Assembly (NCBI RefSeq): GCF_000428485.1
Contig: NZ_AUAA01000009.1
Span: 1-64,000 of the forward strand
From: Epilithonimonas tenax DSM 16811
GTDB lineage: Bacteria > Bacteroidota > Bacteroidia > Flavobacteriales > Weeksellaceae
DNA length: 64,000 nt
Direction of reading: 5' to 3'
Shown: one piece after another, positions 16,296-25,742 of the stretch
Layout of the letters: every line of letters starts with the position of its first letter
Numbering within the stretch: the first letter of the stretch is position 1
Notes under the pieces: generated by a model
Told to the model about the DNA's origin: nothing
The model's input: only the letters and a program-made list of their open reading frames with translations
Database searches by the model: none
Position numbers and translations under genes: made by a program

Positions 16296-17024
16296 TCAAT
16301 AGCCAACATTTACCAAAAAAAGGCCTTGTGCTGGTGCGGAAACGCCGGCAGAATTCCGGTATTTGTCTTCGATGATTTTTCTAAGGTCGTTGGGTTGCAG
16401 TTTTCCGGTTCCGATTTCTACCATCGTCCCCACAATGGCTCGTACCATATTTCTCAGGAATCTGTCAGCGGAAATAGTGAATTTCAATTGATTGCCAGAC
16501 GGTTCCCATTCTGCTTTGTAGATCTTGCAGATGTTGGTTTTGTTGTCGGTATGGAGTTTGGCGAAGCTTGTAAAGTCATCGTATTCGAACAGGATTTTGC
16601 AGGCTTCATTCATGGCCTCCATGTTCAGTGGTTTTTGACGCCAGGTTTGCCAGGAAGAATGGATCGTGAATGGGTCTTTCTGTGGCGAAATGTAATATTC
16701 ATATGTCCTGAAAGTTGCGCTGAATCTCGCGTGCATATCATCAGCAACCTGAAAAATACGATTGATAGAAATACTTTCCGGTAAAAAAGAATTGAGTTTG
16801 TACACCAGATTTTCTCCCAGCATTTGTTCGGTTTCAAAATGGGCAAACATTTTTTTGGCGTGCACGCCCGTGTCTGTTCTTCCTGCTCCCGTTGTTTTGA
16901 CAGGTTCGCGGAGGATGGTTGACAGGGCTTTTTCCAATTCTTCCTGAACAGAAATCTGGTTGGGCTGGATCTGATAGCCAAAAAAAGAAGAACCCTCGTA
17001 AGCAAACTCTATAAAATATCTCAT
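16296..17024 (-). CDS. truA: tRNA pseudouridine(38-40) synthase
   Basis: 242 residues. It isomerises uridines 38-40 in the anticodon stem-loop of many tRNAs. The catalytic Asp is D51 in GAGRTDTGVHA; MHARFSATFRTYEY and FLRNMVRAIVGTMVEIG are further TruA blocks. The frame begins MRYFIEFAYEGSSFFGYQIQ, the standard TruA start. It has no close partner on its strand. Confidence 0.95.
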   Translation of the reverse strand: MRYFIEFAYEGSSFFGYQIQPNQISVQEELEKALSTILREPVKTTGAGRTDTGVHAKKMFAHFETEQMLGENLVYKLNSFLPESISINRIFQVADDMHARFSATFRTYEYYISPQKDPFTIHSSWQTWRQKPLNMEAMNEACKILFEYDDFTSFAKLHTDNKTNICKIYKAEWEPSGNQLKFTISADRFLRNMVRAIVGTMVEIGTGKLQPNDLRKIIEDKYRNSAGVSAPAQGLFLVNVGY

Positions 17025-17196
17025 CTTGGGTGTAAATTTCCTGATTTTTTTTTAATTATCAAGAAGATCTTAATTCGTAATTTCGTCGTTCGGAAAATCT
17101 ACGTACATAAAACTTTTTAATCATCAATTTTAAACCTTAAACCACAGATTTTTTAATCTAATTTCGAAAGTTTAATTTCTAACATCTACTCAGCAT

Positions 17197-17499
17197 ATGA
17201 AGCCACTTCAAAAAAATAAACTTTCAAATCCTGCAGAATTTATCAAATTGATGGTCATCATCTTTGTATTGGTGTCGGTTTTTCTGTTCAGTCAGAGATT
17301 ATCAGAAACACAGATCGTGGTGAATGTTGTGGTATTGCTCATTCTTTTCATTGGTTTGCAGCTTACTTTTGTGACGCTATACAAAAAAGGAGTCCGGACT
17401 GTGGCATTTTGGATTTTGATGGTTTTGCTCCTGCTGGGGATTTCGCTCGCTGTAGCCATCTGGTATTTTTTAAAATATGGCATTACTTTCCAGCTTTAA
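17197..17499 (+). CDS. Small membrane protein, three membrane segments
   Basis: 100 residues with hydrophobic segments at about 15-32, 38-60 and 67-92. No family is recognised beyond general small integral membrane proteins. It lies 45 bases before the phosphodiesterase gene on the same strand and may be co-transcribed with it. Confidence 0.55.
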   Translation: MKPLQKNKLSNPAEFIKLMVIIFVLVSVFLFSQRLSETQIVVNVVVLLILFIGLQLTFVTLYKKGVRTVAFWILMVLLLLGISLAVAIWYFLKYGITFQL

Positions 17500-17544
17500 T
17501 CATCCTTCTGTTCGTATTTTTGTGGTTCTAATTTAATTTTAAAA

Positions 17545-18039
17545 ATGAAACGTATTCTCCTTCTCTCAGACACACATTCTTACATGGATGACCGGATTCT
17601 CGATTACGCCAAAGATGCTGATGAGGTTTGGCATTGCGGTGATTTTGGGACTATGAATGTCATAGAGGAATTAGAAAAAGTGAAACCTTTGCGAGGTGTG
17701 TACGGGAATATAGATGAGGCCAAGATCAGAACTATTTTTCCGGAGGTGTCGAGTTTCAGATGTGAAGATGTGGATGTTCTGATGATTCATATCGGTGGTT
17801 ATCCGGAACGGTATTCCGCTTTGGCTAAGACAGAAATTGCGGAGAAAAAACCGAAATTATTCATTTCCGGACATTCTCATATCCTGAAAGCGATGTACGA
17901 TAAGCGAAATAACTTATTGCATCTCAATCCGGGTGCCTGCGGAAAAGTGGGATGGCACAAAGTGAGGACGATGATGCGCTTTACCATCCTTAAAGACGAA
18001 ATCAAAGATCTGGAAGTGATAGAATTAGGAACGAAATAA
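17545..18039 (+). CDS. YfcE/MJ0936-family metallophosphoesterase
   Basis: 164 residues with all metal-binding blocks of this calcineurin-like family: SDTH (D9, H11), CGDFG (D33), YGNID, a central HIGG and the C-terminal GHSHILK. It should hydrolyse phosphodiesters with two metal ions in the cytoplasm; the natural substrate is unknown. It is followed after 3 bases by an Smr-domain gene, so the two are co-transcribed. Confidence 0.88.
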   Translation: MKRILLLSDTHSYMDDRILDYAKDADEVWHCGDFGTMNVIEELEKVKPLRGVYGNIDEAKIRTIFPEVSSFRCEDVDVLMIHIGGYPERYSALAKTEIAEKKPKLFISGHSHILKAMYDKRNNLLHLNPGACGKVGWHKVRTMMRFTILKDEIKDLEVIELGTK

Positions 18040-18042
18040 AAT

Positions 18043-18537
18043 ATGAAAATAGGCGATAAAGTTTCCGTCATCGATGATGATTTGAAAGGAACCATTTTGA
18101 AAATCATTGCTGATCAGGTAAAAATTGAAGATGAGCACGGTTTTACTTATGATTTACCGAAAAGTCAATTGACGATCCTCGATTCTGGATTGTATGAAAA
18201 TACACCTGTGATCCGGAAAAATGAAAGCTCCAAAAATGTGTCGAAAAAACACAACAAAACACCACTGAAATTAGACCTTCATTTTCAGTTATTAGTGAAA
18301 AACCCATCGGATTATGATGCTTTTGAAAGATTGATGATCCAGAAAGATAAGCTTCTGGAAACCATAGATTTCTGCCGGAAAAACCACATCAAAAATCTGG
18401 AAATTATTCACGGCATCGGCGATGGTGTCCTGCAGAAAATGGTGTATGATATTTTGGAAGGCTTATCCAATGTAGAATATGATGAACACGGTTTTTTCTA
18501 CCACGAGTCTGGCAAAGCAGAAGTCAAATTTCTGTAA
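18043..18537 (+). CDS. Smr-domain protein
   Basis: 164 residues. The N-terminal 60 residues (KIGDKVSVIDDDLKGTILKI) form a small beta-rich domain as in MutS2-like and DUF2027 proteins, and the C-terminal 85 form an Smr domain with LDLHFQLL and the block EIIHGIGDGVL. Smr domains act as DNA or RNA endonucleases or bind branched nucleic acid. In this one the first motif reads LDLHF rather than LDLHG. The target is unknown. Confidence 0.78.
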   Translation: MKIGDKVSVIDDDLKGTILKIIADQVKIEDEHGFTYDLPKSQLTILDSGLYENTPVIRKNESSKNVSKKHNKTPLKLDLHFQLLVKNPSDYDAFERLMIQKDKLLETIDFCRKNHIKNLEIIHGIGDGVLQKMVYDILEGLSNVEYDEHGFFYHESGKAEVKFL

Positions 18538-18599
18538 ATTTTGTTTGGCAGGAATATTGAACCCTGTAAAAAGCAAATCACTACTAAAAACTCAGATAT

Positions 18600-18989
18600 A
18601 TGTTTACACTAGCACAAATCGAAGCTGCTCATTCCAAAGTAGAAAGTGGCAAAAATTTCCCATTGTTTGCGAAAAAGATCAAAGAAATGGGTGTTCAGAC
18701 TTTCGAAACTTTCGTAGAAGATGGATCAGTAATTTATAAAGGAAATGATGACTACAAAGTCTCTGGTGTTCAGCAGTATGCGCCAATACTAATCTACGGC
18801 ATTGTAAATCCAACAAAATTTTTGGAAGATCTGAGAAATCATCAGCAAGGCAATACAGACTTTTTCCAGTTTTGTAAGGATTGCGCAGACAGCGGCATAT
18901 TCAAATGGCTTGTAGATCTGGATGCAAAAACCTGCACCTATTACGATTCAGCTGGAACAGCTGTTTTTGAAGAAAAAATCCCGAATTAA
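18600..18989 (+). CDS. DUF1398 (YbcV-like) family protein
   Basis: 129 residues beginning MFTLAQIEAAHSKVESGKNFP with a GVQTFETFVEDGSVIY block, typical of DUF1398 proteins such as YbcV. The function is unknown. No membrane segment or signal peptide is seen. A strong terminator overlaps its last codons, so it ends the preceding plus-strand group. Confidence 0.8.
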   Translation: MFTLAQIEAAHSKVESGKNFPLFAKKIKEMGVQTFETFVEDGSVIYKGNDDYKVSGVQQYAPILIYGIVNPTKFLEDLRNHQQGNTDFFQFCKDCADSGIFKWLVDLDAKTCTYYDSAGTAVFEEKIPN

Positions 18990-19003
18990 ATCCGGGATTT
19001 TAT
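18976..19003 (+). terminator. Terminator after the DUF1398 gene
   Basis: AAATCCCG (18976-18983) pairs with CGGGATTT (18993-19000), followed by T-rich sequence. The left arm lies inside the last codons of the gene. Confidence 0.75.
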
Positions 19004-19050
19004 GTTATCAGGCGAAAATCGACTGTTTTATCGCTCTACCATCTATGGGG

Positions 19051-19599
19051 CTAATTCAAAGAGACATCTTCCGGCGCATTGGCCCACAGTAGGAACTCGC
19101 CACCCAGATTCTGCATGATATTTTTCCAAAGTCCCTGGTCATTCGGCAAGGTGTAATCCAGATTATAAACATCTACGATGGTCCACATTTTTCTTTGCAA
19201 TTCGCCCTCAAGCTGAAGAGATCCCCAACCGGAGTAGCCGGAAAAAACCTTGATGTCAGCCGTACTGATTTCCCCATTCATCATCGCAGAAACCACAGAA
19301 TCAATATCCTCCGTAAGATAGAATTCCTGATTGATCTCGACGTAATCTGCCGTGATCTTTTCGCCTTTCAGGATAAAGTAGATTTTGTCATTTTGCACCG
19401 GGCCGCCTTCATACAGCTCTACAGGAAAACCCAGGATGTTGAGAAGCTTGGAGCTCATATTCTGATTCTTCTTGTTGAGGATCAGGCCAAACGCACCGCT
19501 TTCGTTATGATCCACGATCAGAACGACCGAACGGGAAAATATATCACCCGAAATATCCGGCGTCGATATTAAAATTTTACCTTTGTAAGAGTAATTCAT
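19051..19599 (-). CDS. YqgE/AlgH family protein
   Basis: 182 residues of the DUF179 family: KGKILISTPDISGDIFSRSVVLIVDHNESGAFGLILNK is the conserved N-terminal half (read as blocks), and FSGYSGWGSLQLEGEL and LPNDQGLWKNIM the second half. The family is widespread and its role is not settled. It stands alone between two convergent or divergent units. Confidence 0.9.
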   Translation of the reverse strand: MNYSYKGKILISTPDISGDIFSRSVVLIVDHNESGAFGLILNKKNQNMSSKLLNILGFPVELYEGGPVQNDKIYFILKGEKITADYVEINQEFYLTEDIDSVVSAMMNGEISTADIKVFSGYSGWGSLQLEGELQRKMWTIVDVYNLDYTLPNDQGLWKNIMQNLGGEFLLWANAPEDVSLN

Positions 19600-19684
19600 C
19601 TATCAAATCTATAAAAAAATATTTTTTTCAGAAAAGAATTCCGGAAAAATTTTATGTTAAAATGATTAGCGTTAAGATGATTGT

Positions 19685-19790
19685 GGCAGCTTGATCCGTC
19701 TTCCACTCCCAATCTTTTTTGCAGACATTTTCATCGACACACAGAACGTGTTGACCACGCAAAAAAGGATTTACGTTCAAGCCGGGCTGC
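19685..19790 (-). repeat. Flavo-1-like hairpin repeat, copy 3
   Basis: GGCAGCTTGATCC...AATCTTTTTTGC and GCAAAAAAGGATTTACG...GGGCTGC form paired arms, upstream of the YqgE gene and in its sense. Confidence 0.6.
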
Positions 19791-19946
19791 AGCTTCGCAA
19801 AGCTGAAGATTGGTATTTCAATCCAACAATTTTCACTTGGTTCACCTTTTCTTTTTTAAGCTTTACACCTTTACGAACTTAAAACAGTTGGTATTTAAAA
19901 AATCTTATCGAACTTTGCGTTTACAAATTTTAGCATTCAAAAGAAG

Positions 19947-20597
19947 ATGAACTCAGAAAACCTCCACGATAAAAGAAAAACCTACGAAAAATCCCAGTTG
20001 ATAGAAACTGAGATCAAACAAAACCCAATCGAGCAATTCCGAGATTGGTTCTTGGATGCAGAAAATAGTTCCGAAGTCTCAGAGGCCAACGCCATGGCGA
20101 TCTCAACCGTAGAACAAGACGGCTGTCCGCGCACAAGAATGGTCTTGCTGAAATCCTACAACTGGGAAGGATTCATTTTCTACACCAACTACGAGAGCCG
20201 AAAAGGAAAATCACTTGAGAGAACACACAAAGCCTGTCTCAATTTCTTCTGGCCAAGTTTGGAAAGACAGATCATCATCAAAGCCAATGTGGAGAGAATT
20301 GCGGAAAATCTCAGCGACGGCTATTTCCATTCTCGTCCCAAAGGCAGTCAGCTGGGTGCAGCAGTGTCGCCACAAAGTCAGGAAATTCCCAACAGGGATT
20401 TTCTGGAAAACAAACTGAAAGACCTCGAAAAAAAATTCGAAAATAAAGAAATACCAAGACCGGAAAATTGGGGTGGTTACATCGCAAAACCCTACGAAAT
20501 CGAATTCTGGCAAGGAAGACCCAACCGTCTTCACGACAGGATTATCTATACGCTGGAAGATCATATTGATTGGAAAATATCCAGATTAGCACCATAA
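19947..20597 (+). CDS. pdxH: Pyridoxamine 5'-phosphate oxidase
   Basis: 216 residues. It oxidises pyridoxamine or pyridoxine 5'-phosphate to pyridoxal phosphate with FMN and oxygen. Typical blocks are FRDWFLDAENS, AMAISTVEQDGCPRTRMVLLKSY, FYTNYESRKGKSLE and the C-terminal FWQGRPNRLHDRIIY, which carries the substrate-binding Arg and His. The shared terminator at 20597-20628 separates it from the convergent his operon. Confidence 0.95.
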   Translation: MNSENLHDKRKTYEKSQLIETEIKQNPIEQFRDWFLDAENSSEVSEANAMAISTVEQDGCPRTRMVLLKSYNWEGFIFYTNYESRKGKSLERTHKACLNFFWPSLERQIIIKANVERIAENLSDGYFHSRPKGSQLGAAVSPQSQEIPNRDFLENKLKDLEKKFENKEIPRPENWGGYIAKPYEIEFWQGRPNRLHDRIIYTLEDHIDWKISRLAP

Positions 20598-20628
20598 AAA
20601 ATTCCAGCATTTGCTGGAATTTTTTTTA
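20597..20628. terminator. Bidirectional terminator between pdxH and the his operon
   Basis: AATTCCAGCA (20600-20609) pairs with TGCTGGAATT (20612-20621), flanked by A and T runs, so it can serve both convergent transcripts. Confidence 0.85.
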
Positions 20629-21213
20629 TTTACTTCTTGCTTTCAAAACTTTTTCTACAGCTTCCAAAGTAAAACCTTTGGCTTTCAGTAGGATCAAATA
20701 ATGGTACATCAGATCTGCCGCCTCATTCAGGAAGAGGTCATCATTGTGGTCTTTCGCCTCTATCACCAGTTCTACCGCTTCTTCTCCCACTTTTTGAGCC
20801 AGTTTGTTGATGCCTCTTTTGTAAAGTTGATTGGTGTAGGACGTTGCATCATCATGGTTAATTTTGTTAGAAATCGTTTGTTGCAATTCGTACAGAAAGC
20901 CTTTATCTGTTTCTTCCGCAAAACAAGTCGTCGTTCCGTTGTGGCAAGTAGGTCCCATTGGTTTTGCTGTGATGAGAACAGTGTCCTGGTCGCAGTCTAT
21001 TTTCCAGTCGATCAATTCAAGATAGTGACCGGATGTTTCGCCTTTTGTCCAAAGTCTGTTTTTGGAGCGGGAGAAAAAGGTGACTTTCTTTTCCTGCAAA
21101 GTTTTATCAAATGCTTCCTGATTCATATAACCCAGCATCAGGACTTTCCGGTTGAGATGATCCTGAATGATTACAGGAACCAAACCTGTGTTGTTATCAA
21201 ATTTTATAGTCAT
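20626..21213 (-). CDS. hisIE: Bifunctional phosphoribosyl-AMP cyclohydrolase / phosphoribosyl-ATP pyrophosphatase
   Basis: 195 residues, the last gene of the his operon. The N-terminal half is HisI, with [26 protein letters not shown] giving the metal-binding Asp and Cys residues (read as blocks), and the C-terminal half is HisE, with [15 protein letters not shown] and [13 protein letters not shown]. It performs steps two and three of histidine synthesis. The start overlaps the hisF stop by 4 bases. Confidence 0.95.
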   Translation of the reverse strand: MTIKFDNNTGLVPVIIQDHLNRKVLMLGYMNQEAFDKTLQEKKVTFFSRSKNRLWTKGETSGHYLELIDWKIDCDQDTVLITAKPMGPTCHNGTTTCFAEETDKGFLYELQQTISNKINHDDATSYTNQLYKRGINKLAQKVGEEAVELVIEAKDHNDDLFLNEAADLMYHYLILLKAKGFTLEAVEKVLKARSK

Positions 21214-21962
21214 CGTATGGGTAGATTTTTAGATTTTAAATAATTTTTAAGTTCCGGAATTCCGATTTCATTGAAATGAAAAATACTCGCTGCCAATGCA
21301 CCAGTAGCCTTGGTTTCTGTGAAAACGTCCTCAAAATGCAGCATCGTACCTGCACCTCCGGAAGCAATGACGGGAATATTAATTAATTCTGAAAGTGTTT
21401 TGGTAATGTCAATCGCAAATCCTGCTTTGGTGCCGTCTGTGTTCATTGAGGTTAAGAGGATTTCTCCCGCACCAAGATTTTCCACTTCTTTGGCCCAGGA
21501 AAATAATTCTTTCTCAGTTTCGATTTTTCCGCCGTTGCTGAAAACTTTGTGCTGATTTTCAACGGATTTTGTGTCAATTGCGAGAACCATACATTGCGAA
21601 CCAAATCGTTTGGCAACATCGGTGATCAGGTTTGGATTGGAGAGCGCTGCAGAGTTGATGGTGATTTTGTCAGCACCATTTTTCAGAAGTTCTTCTACAT
21701 TTTCCAAAGCATTGATGCCGCCGCCAACCGTGAACGGAATATTGATGTTTTTCGCAATTTCTTTGACAAGCGGAAGCAAGGTTTTTCTGCGTTCGTCCGT
21801 TGCAGAGATATCCAGGAAAACCAATTCGTCTGCACCTTGCTGAGAATATTTGATAGCCATTTCCACAGGATTTCCGACTTCTTTCAGGTCCAGGAAATTG
21901 ACGCCTTTCACCGTTTCGCCATTTTTGATGTCTAGGCAAGGAATGATTCTTTTTGCTAGCAT
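21210..21962 (-). CDS. hisF: Imidazole glycerol phosphate synthase, cyclase subunit
   Basis: 250 residues forming a beta/alpha barrel. Asp11 in [11 protein letters not shown] and the Asp of MVLAIDTK are the catalytic acids. With HisH it makes imidazole glycerol phosphate and AICAR. It overlaps hisA by 7 bases upstream and hisIE by 4 bases downstream. Confidence 0.96.
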   Translation of the reverse strand: MLAKRIIPCLDIKNGETVKGVNFLDLKEVGNPVEMAIKYSQQGADELVFLDISATDERRKTLLPLVKEIAKNINIPFTVGGGINALENVEELLKNGADKITINSAALSNPNLITDVAKRFGSQCMVLAIDTKSVENQHKVFSNGGKIETEKELFSWAKEVENLGAGEILLTSMNTDGTKAGFAIDITKTLSELINIPVIASGGAGTMLHFEDVFTETKATGALAASIFHFNEIGIPELKNYLKSKNLPIR

Positions 21963-22678
21963 GAGAGAAATGGTTTTAAATCGTTAAACGTCATTCTGTT
22001 TTCATACAGGGCTTTTCCGATAATGGCACCTTCACAACCAATTGGGATGAGCTTTTCCAAATCTTCTACAGACGTAATTCCGCCGGAAGCAATCAATTTA
22101 ACTCCAGGATTTTGAGAAATTATCTTTTCATACAAGTCAAAAGAAGGACCTTCCAGCATTCCGTCTTTGTCTATGTCTGTGGAGATCACATACTGGATTC
22201 CGGATTTTGTTTTTTCTTTGATGAAATCGTAAATGTCTTTTTCACTTTCTTCCAGCCAACCGGAAACGGCAATTTTTTCTTGTCTTGCATCGGCTCCTAG
22301 AATGATTTTTTCTGAGCCATACTTTTCAAAACTAGCTTGGAATAATTCTGGATTTTTAACAGCAACGCTACCAAGAGTGACTTGGTTTGCGCCACTTTCA
22401 AAAGCGATTTCTATGTCTTTTTCGGATTTCAAACCGCCGCCAAAATCGATGATTAAATTGGTTTTGCTGCAAATCTGTTCTAAGATTTTATAATTGATGA
22501 TTTGGTTTTGTTTTGCGCCATCCAGATCTACCAGATGCAGAAACCGGATGCCATTGGCTTCGAAGTTTTTGGCAACATCCAAGACATTAGAATTGTAAAT
22601 GGTCTTTTGGCTGTAATCGCCTTTGGAAAGGCGTACGCATTCTCCGTTGATGATGTCTATTGCGGGGATAATTCTCAT
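21956..22678 (-). CDS. hisA: Phosphoribosylformimino-5-aminoimidazole carboxamide ribotide isomerase
   Basis: 240 residues, a beta/alpha barrel related to HisF. It begins [22 protein letters not shown] with catalytic Asp8, and carries [19 protein letters not shown] and [13 protein letters not shown], the phosphate-binding blocks. It is separated from hisH upstream by 163 bases that hold a hairpin repeat, the largest gap in the operon. Confidence 0.95.
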   Translation of the reverse strand: MRIIPAIDIINGECVRLSKGDYSQKTIYNSNVLDVAKNFEANGIRFLHLVDLDGAKQNQIINYKILEQICSKTNLIIDFGGGLKSEKDIEIAFESGANQVTLGSVAVKNPELFQASFEKYGSEKIILGADARQEKIAVSGWLEESEKDIYDFIKEKTKSGIQYVISTDIDKDGMLEGPSFDLYEKIISQNPGVKLIASGGITSVEDLEKLIPIGCEGAIIGKALYENRMTFNDLKPFLSC

Positions 22679-22731
22679 TTTCTATTGTGCTTTAATATTC
22701 GATTAATTGGGAAAACTTCGATCCTTGCGAA

Positions 22732-22835
22732 GCGCGCCCCGGCCTGAGTGGAGCTCTTTTTCTTTTCTTTGCCTGAGCGTAGCCGAAGGTAAGGAAAAGA
22801 AAAAAGCGGGAACGGAGGACGGATAAAGGCGCCCC
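22732..22835 (+). repeat. Flavo-1-like hairpin repeat, copy 4 (GC-rich outer stem)
   Basis: GCGCGCCCCGGCC...GAGTGGAGCTCTTTTTC and GAAAAGAAAAAAGCGGGAACGG...GGCGCCCC are the arms; GGCGC/GCGCC replaces the GCAGC/GCTGC pair of other copies. The loop holds GCCTGAGCGTAGCCGAAGGT, itself a common dispersed repeat. It sits between hisH and hisA, on the strand opposite to the operon. Confidence 0.6.
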
Positions 22836-22841
22836 AAATGA

Positions 22842-23423
22842 TTATAGTTTTAAAAAGTTCTCTAATATTTTGCTTCCCAATATTCCACTTTTCTCAGGGT
22901 GAAACTGAACGCCGAAAAAGTTATCTTTCTGCAAAGCGGTGCTGTAAGCTTCGGAATAATCTGTCGTGGCGATCGTGTGTTTGTTTTTTGCAACGTAGTA
23001 GCTGTGAACAAGATAGGTGTAGGTTTGCTCAGGTATTGCCTGAAACAAGTCTGATTTCAAGTCATAAATCTGATTCCAGCCGATCTGCGGAACCAGAACA
23101 GAATCCGGAAATTTTTTGACCGAAACATCGAAGATTCCTAAGGCTTGGGTGTTGCTCTCTTCGGAGTCTTTGCAAAGCAGTTGCATCCCGAGGCAGATTC
23201 CTAAAAGCGGCTGTTTGAGTTCCGGAATCAGGTGATCCAGTTGGGTTTCCCGCAGGGAGTTCATTGCAAAAGAAGCTTCTCCTACGCCGGGGAAAATCAC
23301 TTTGTCTGCGTTTGAAATCTCGTCTGGATTGCTCGTGATCTTGGCAGAAAATCCCAGTCTTTCTATTGCAAAAAGAAGGCTTTGGACGTTTCCGGCTTTG
23401 TAATCTATGATAACTGTATTCAT
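22842..23423 (-). CDS. hisH: Imidazole glycerol phosphate synthase, glutamine amidotransferase subunit
   Basis: 193 residues from the ATG at 23423 (MNTVIIDYKAGN), the standard HisH start; a longer frame to 23492 begins inside an inverted repeat and was rejected. Cys77 in LLGICLGMQLL is the nucleophile and VQFHPEKSG supplies the His and Glu of the triad. It hydrolyses glutamine and channels ammonia to HisF. Confidence 0.95.
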   Translation of the reverse strand: MNTVIIDYKAGNVQSLLFAIERLGFSAKITSNPDEISNADKVIFPGVGEASFAMNSLRETQLDHLIPELKQPLLGICLGMQLLCKDSEESNTQALGIFDVSVKKFPDSVLVPQIGWNQIYDLKSDLFQAIPEQTYTYLVHSYYVAKNKHTIATTDYSEAYSTALQKDNFFGVQFHPEKSGILGSKILENFLKL

Positions 23424-23450
23424 TATTTTAATTTTTTGAGATGATAGATT

Positions 23451-23504
23451 ATAGACGGATAGATAATAGATACAAGATTCAAAGTTTATCATCTATCCGT
23501 CTAT
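23451..23504. repeat. Inverted repeat between hisB and hisH
   Basis: ATAGACGGATAGAT (23451-23464) and ATCTATCCGTCTAT (23491-23504) are perfectly complementary with a 26-base spacer. It fills the spacer between the two genes and could fold in the operon mRNA. Confidence 0.55.
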
Positions 23505-23518
23505 CATCTATTTGTCTA

Positions 23519-24652
23519 TTACAACATTCCTTTTGTTGATGGTAAAATCATTTTGTCCGGATCGCGTTTTACGGCAGCTTTCAGGCATTTTGCGAAAGCT
23601 TTGAAAATCGATTCGATCTTGTGATGCTCGTTGTCTCCTTCTGCTTTGATGTTGATGTTGGCTCTGGCACCGTCTGAGAATGATTTGAAGAAATGGAAGA
23701 ACATTTCGGTTGGCATTTTTCCGATCATTTCTCGTTTGAACTCTGCTTCCCAAACGATCCAGTTGCGGCCTCCAAAATCCAGTGCGACCTGAGCCAGGCA
23801 GTCGTCCATCGGCAATGCAAAAGCGTAACGTTCGATTCCCAGTTTGTTTCCTAAAGCTTGATAAAATACTTCTCCAAGGGCAATTCCGGTATCTTCAATC
23901 GTGTGGTGTTCATCCACTTCCAGATCGCCATCCACCTTGATGTCCAAATCCATCTGACCGTGCTTGGCAATCTGATCTAGCATATGGTCAAAAAAAGCAA
24001 TCCCAGTTTCTATGTTGGATTTTCCCGTTCCGTCGAGATTTAGATTGATTTTTATTTTGGTTTCATTGGTATTTCTGATGATTTCGGCCGTTCGGTTTTC
24101 GAGTTTCAGAAATTCGTAGATGTCTTTCCACGAAGTCGTTTTTAAACCAATGACGTTTTCCAGATCATCATTTTCTAAGATCTCATCCGCACCTAGGTTT
24201 TCATCGGTATTAATAAAAATAGCTTTAGAATTGAGGTTTTTTGCCAGTTTGATATCCGTGATTCTGTCGCCAATGACGAAGGAGTTTTTTAAGTCATAAA
24301 CAGTCTCGTCAAAATATTTGGTTAGCAATCCGGTGTTCGGTTTTCTGGTGGGCGCATTGTCTTTGGCGAAAGTTTTATCGATGAAAATATCTTCGAAGCG
24401 GATTGCTTGGCTTTCAAAGGTTTCTGTGATGAAATTCTGTATGATCCAAAAGTTTTCTTCCGGATGAGAGTCTGTTCCCAGGCCGTCCTGATTGGTCACC
24501 ATGACCAATTCGTAATCCAATTCTTGGACAATTTTTGAAAGATAGGTGAAAACCTGCGGGTAGAATTTCAGCTTCTGGAAAGAATCAACCTGATAATCTT
24601 CTGGCTCAAGAACCAAGGTTCCGTCGCGGTCTATGAATAATAATTTTTTCAT
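23519..24652 (-). CDS. hisB: Bifunctional histidinol-phosphatase / imidazoleglycerol-phosphate dehydratase
   Basis: 377 residues. The N-terminal 160 or so are a HAD phosphatase ([29 protein letters not shown]), and the C-terminal 195 are the dehydratase ([46 protein letters not shown]), whose paired His residues bind manganese. It performs steps seven and nine of the pathway, as in enteric bacteria and many Bacteroidota. Confidence 0.96.
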   Translation of the reverse strand: MKKLLFIDRDGTLVLEPEDYQVDSFQKLKFYPQVFTYLSKIVQELDYELVMVTNQDGLGTDSHPEENFWIIQNFITETFESQAIRFEDIFIDKTFAKDNAPTRKPNTGLLTKYFDETVYDLKNSFVIGDRITDIKLAKNLNSKAIFINTDENLGADEILENDDLENVIGLKTTSWKDIYEFLKLENRTAEIIRNTNETKIKINLNLDGTGKSNIETGIAFFDHMLDQIAKHGQMDLDIKVDGDLEVDEHHTIEDTGIALGEVFYQALGNKLGIERYAFALPMDDCLAQVALDFGGRNWIVWEAEFKREMIGKMPTEMFFHFFKSFSDGARANINIKAEGDNEHHKIESIFKAFAKCLKAAVKRDPDKMILPSTKGML

Positions 24653-24679
24653 TGTTTATGGACTTTTTTTATTTTATAT

Positions 24680-24703
24680 GGCTTCGAGAGCCTCAGCCTG
24701 ACA
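24680..24703 (+). repeat. Dispersed 24-bp repeat (GGCT...AGCC..TGACA), copy 1
   Basis: A 24-base sequence beginning GGCTTCGAGAGCC and ending GCCTGACA, identical to 60712-60735. GGCT and AGCC can pair. It lies in the 55-base hisC-hisB spacer. A related copy at 40821-40844 has TCCT and AGGA in the pairing positions. Confidence 0.65.
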
Positions 24704-24707
24704 CTTT

Positions 24708-25742
24708 TCAGAATTTAATTTTTCGAAGAGTTTCTATAAGTTTTTTATTTTCTTCTGGAGAACCAACCGTAATTCTTAAGCAGTTTTTGATGACTGAATT
24801 TCTGTTTCTCACAATTACATTTTCTTCTACTAATTTTTGATAAATCCCATCTGCATTTTCTACTTCCATCAAAATAAAATTGGTGTCCGAAGGGTAGATC
24901 TTTTTAACCAAATCCAATGGTCTCAAACTTTGAATCAGATTTTTTTTCTCGCTCAAAATCAGATTGATGTTTTCTGAAACAAGCTTTATGTGATCATCAT
25001 CCAGGATTTTAAGAATCGCATTCTGATTGGGCTGACTGATGTTGTAAGGCGGTTTTACTTTGTTGTAAAATTTGATTATTTCCTCCGATGCGTAAGCAAT
25101 TCCAACTCGCACAGAAGCCATTCCCCAAGCTTTGCTGAAGGTCTGACTCACGATGATATTGGGGTAATTTTTAATTTGATTTCTGAAGCTTTCTTCCGGA
25201 CTGAAATCGATGTAAGCTTCATCAATGAAGACAATTCCTTTGAAGTTTTCAAGAATATAGTCTACGGTTTTGATTGAATTTCCTGTCGGATTATTGGGTG
25301 AACAAATGAAAATGATTTTAAGGTTTGCATCATTTAGATAAGGTTTTAAAGTTTCCAAATCGATTTGGAAGTCGTTATTCAAAGCCATATCAATTAGTTC
25401 TACATTGTTGATGTTAGCAGAGACCTCATACATCCCGTAAGTTGGGGAAAAAGTCAAAACTTTATCTTTTCCGGGTTCGCAAAATATCCTGAAAGCCAAA
25501 TCGATCACTTCATCGCTTCCATTTCCGAGGAAAATATGTTCTGCAGCAATCTGATTGATGGTGCTCAGTTTTTGTTTTATCTTTCTCTGGTAAGGATCCG
25601 GATAACGGTTCAGTTCCCCGAATGGATTTTCATTGGCATCCAGAAAAATACCATTCTCACCTTCAAACTCATCTCTGGCGGATGAATATGGTTTGAGATC
25701 CAGGATGTTTTTTCTGATCAAATTTTGAATGTTAATTTCCAT
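24708..25742 (-). CDS. hisC: Histidinol-phosphate aminotransferase
   Basis: 344 residues of fold-type I PLP aminotransferases. The PLP lysine is in SQTFSKAWGMASVRVG, and CSPNNPTGN and FIDEAYIDFS are conserved cofactor-binding blocks. It converts imidazole acetol phosphate to histidinol phosphate. The start overlaps the hisD stop by 11 bases. Confidence 0.95.
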   Translation of the reverse strand: MEINIQNLIRKNILDLKPYSSARDEFEGENGIFLDANENPFGELNRYPDPYQRKIKQKLSTINQIAAEHIFLGNGSDEVIDLAFRIFCEPGKDKVLTFSPTYGMYEVSANINNVELIDMALNNDFQIDLETLKPYLNDANLKIIFICSPNNPTGNSIKTVDYILENFKGIVFIDEAYIDFSPEESFRNQIKNYPNIIVSQTFSKAWGMASVRVGIAYASEEIIKFYNKVKPPYNISQPNQNAILKILDDDHIKLVSENINLILSEKKNLIQSLRPLDLVKKIYPSDTNFILMEVENADGIYQKLVEENVIVRNRNSVIKNCLRITVGSPEENKKLIETLRKIKF

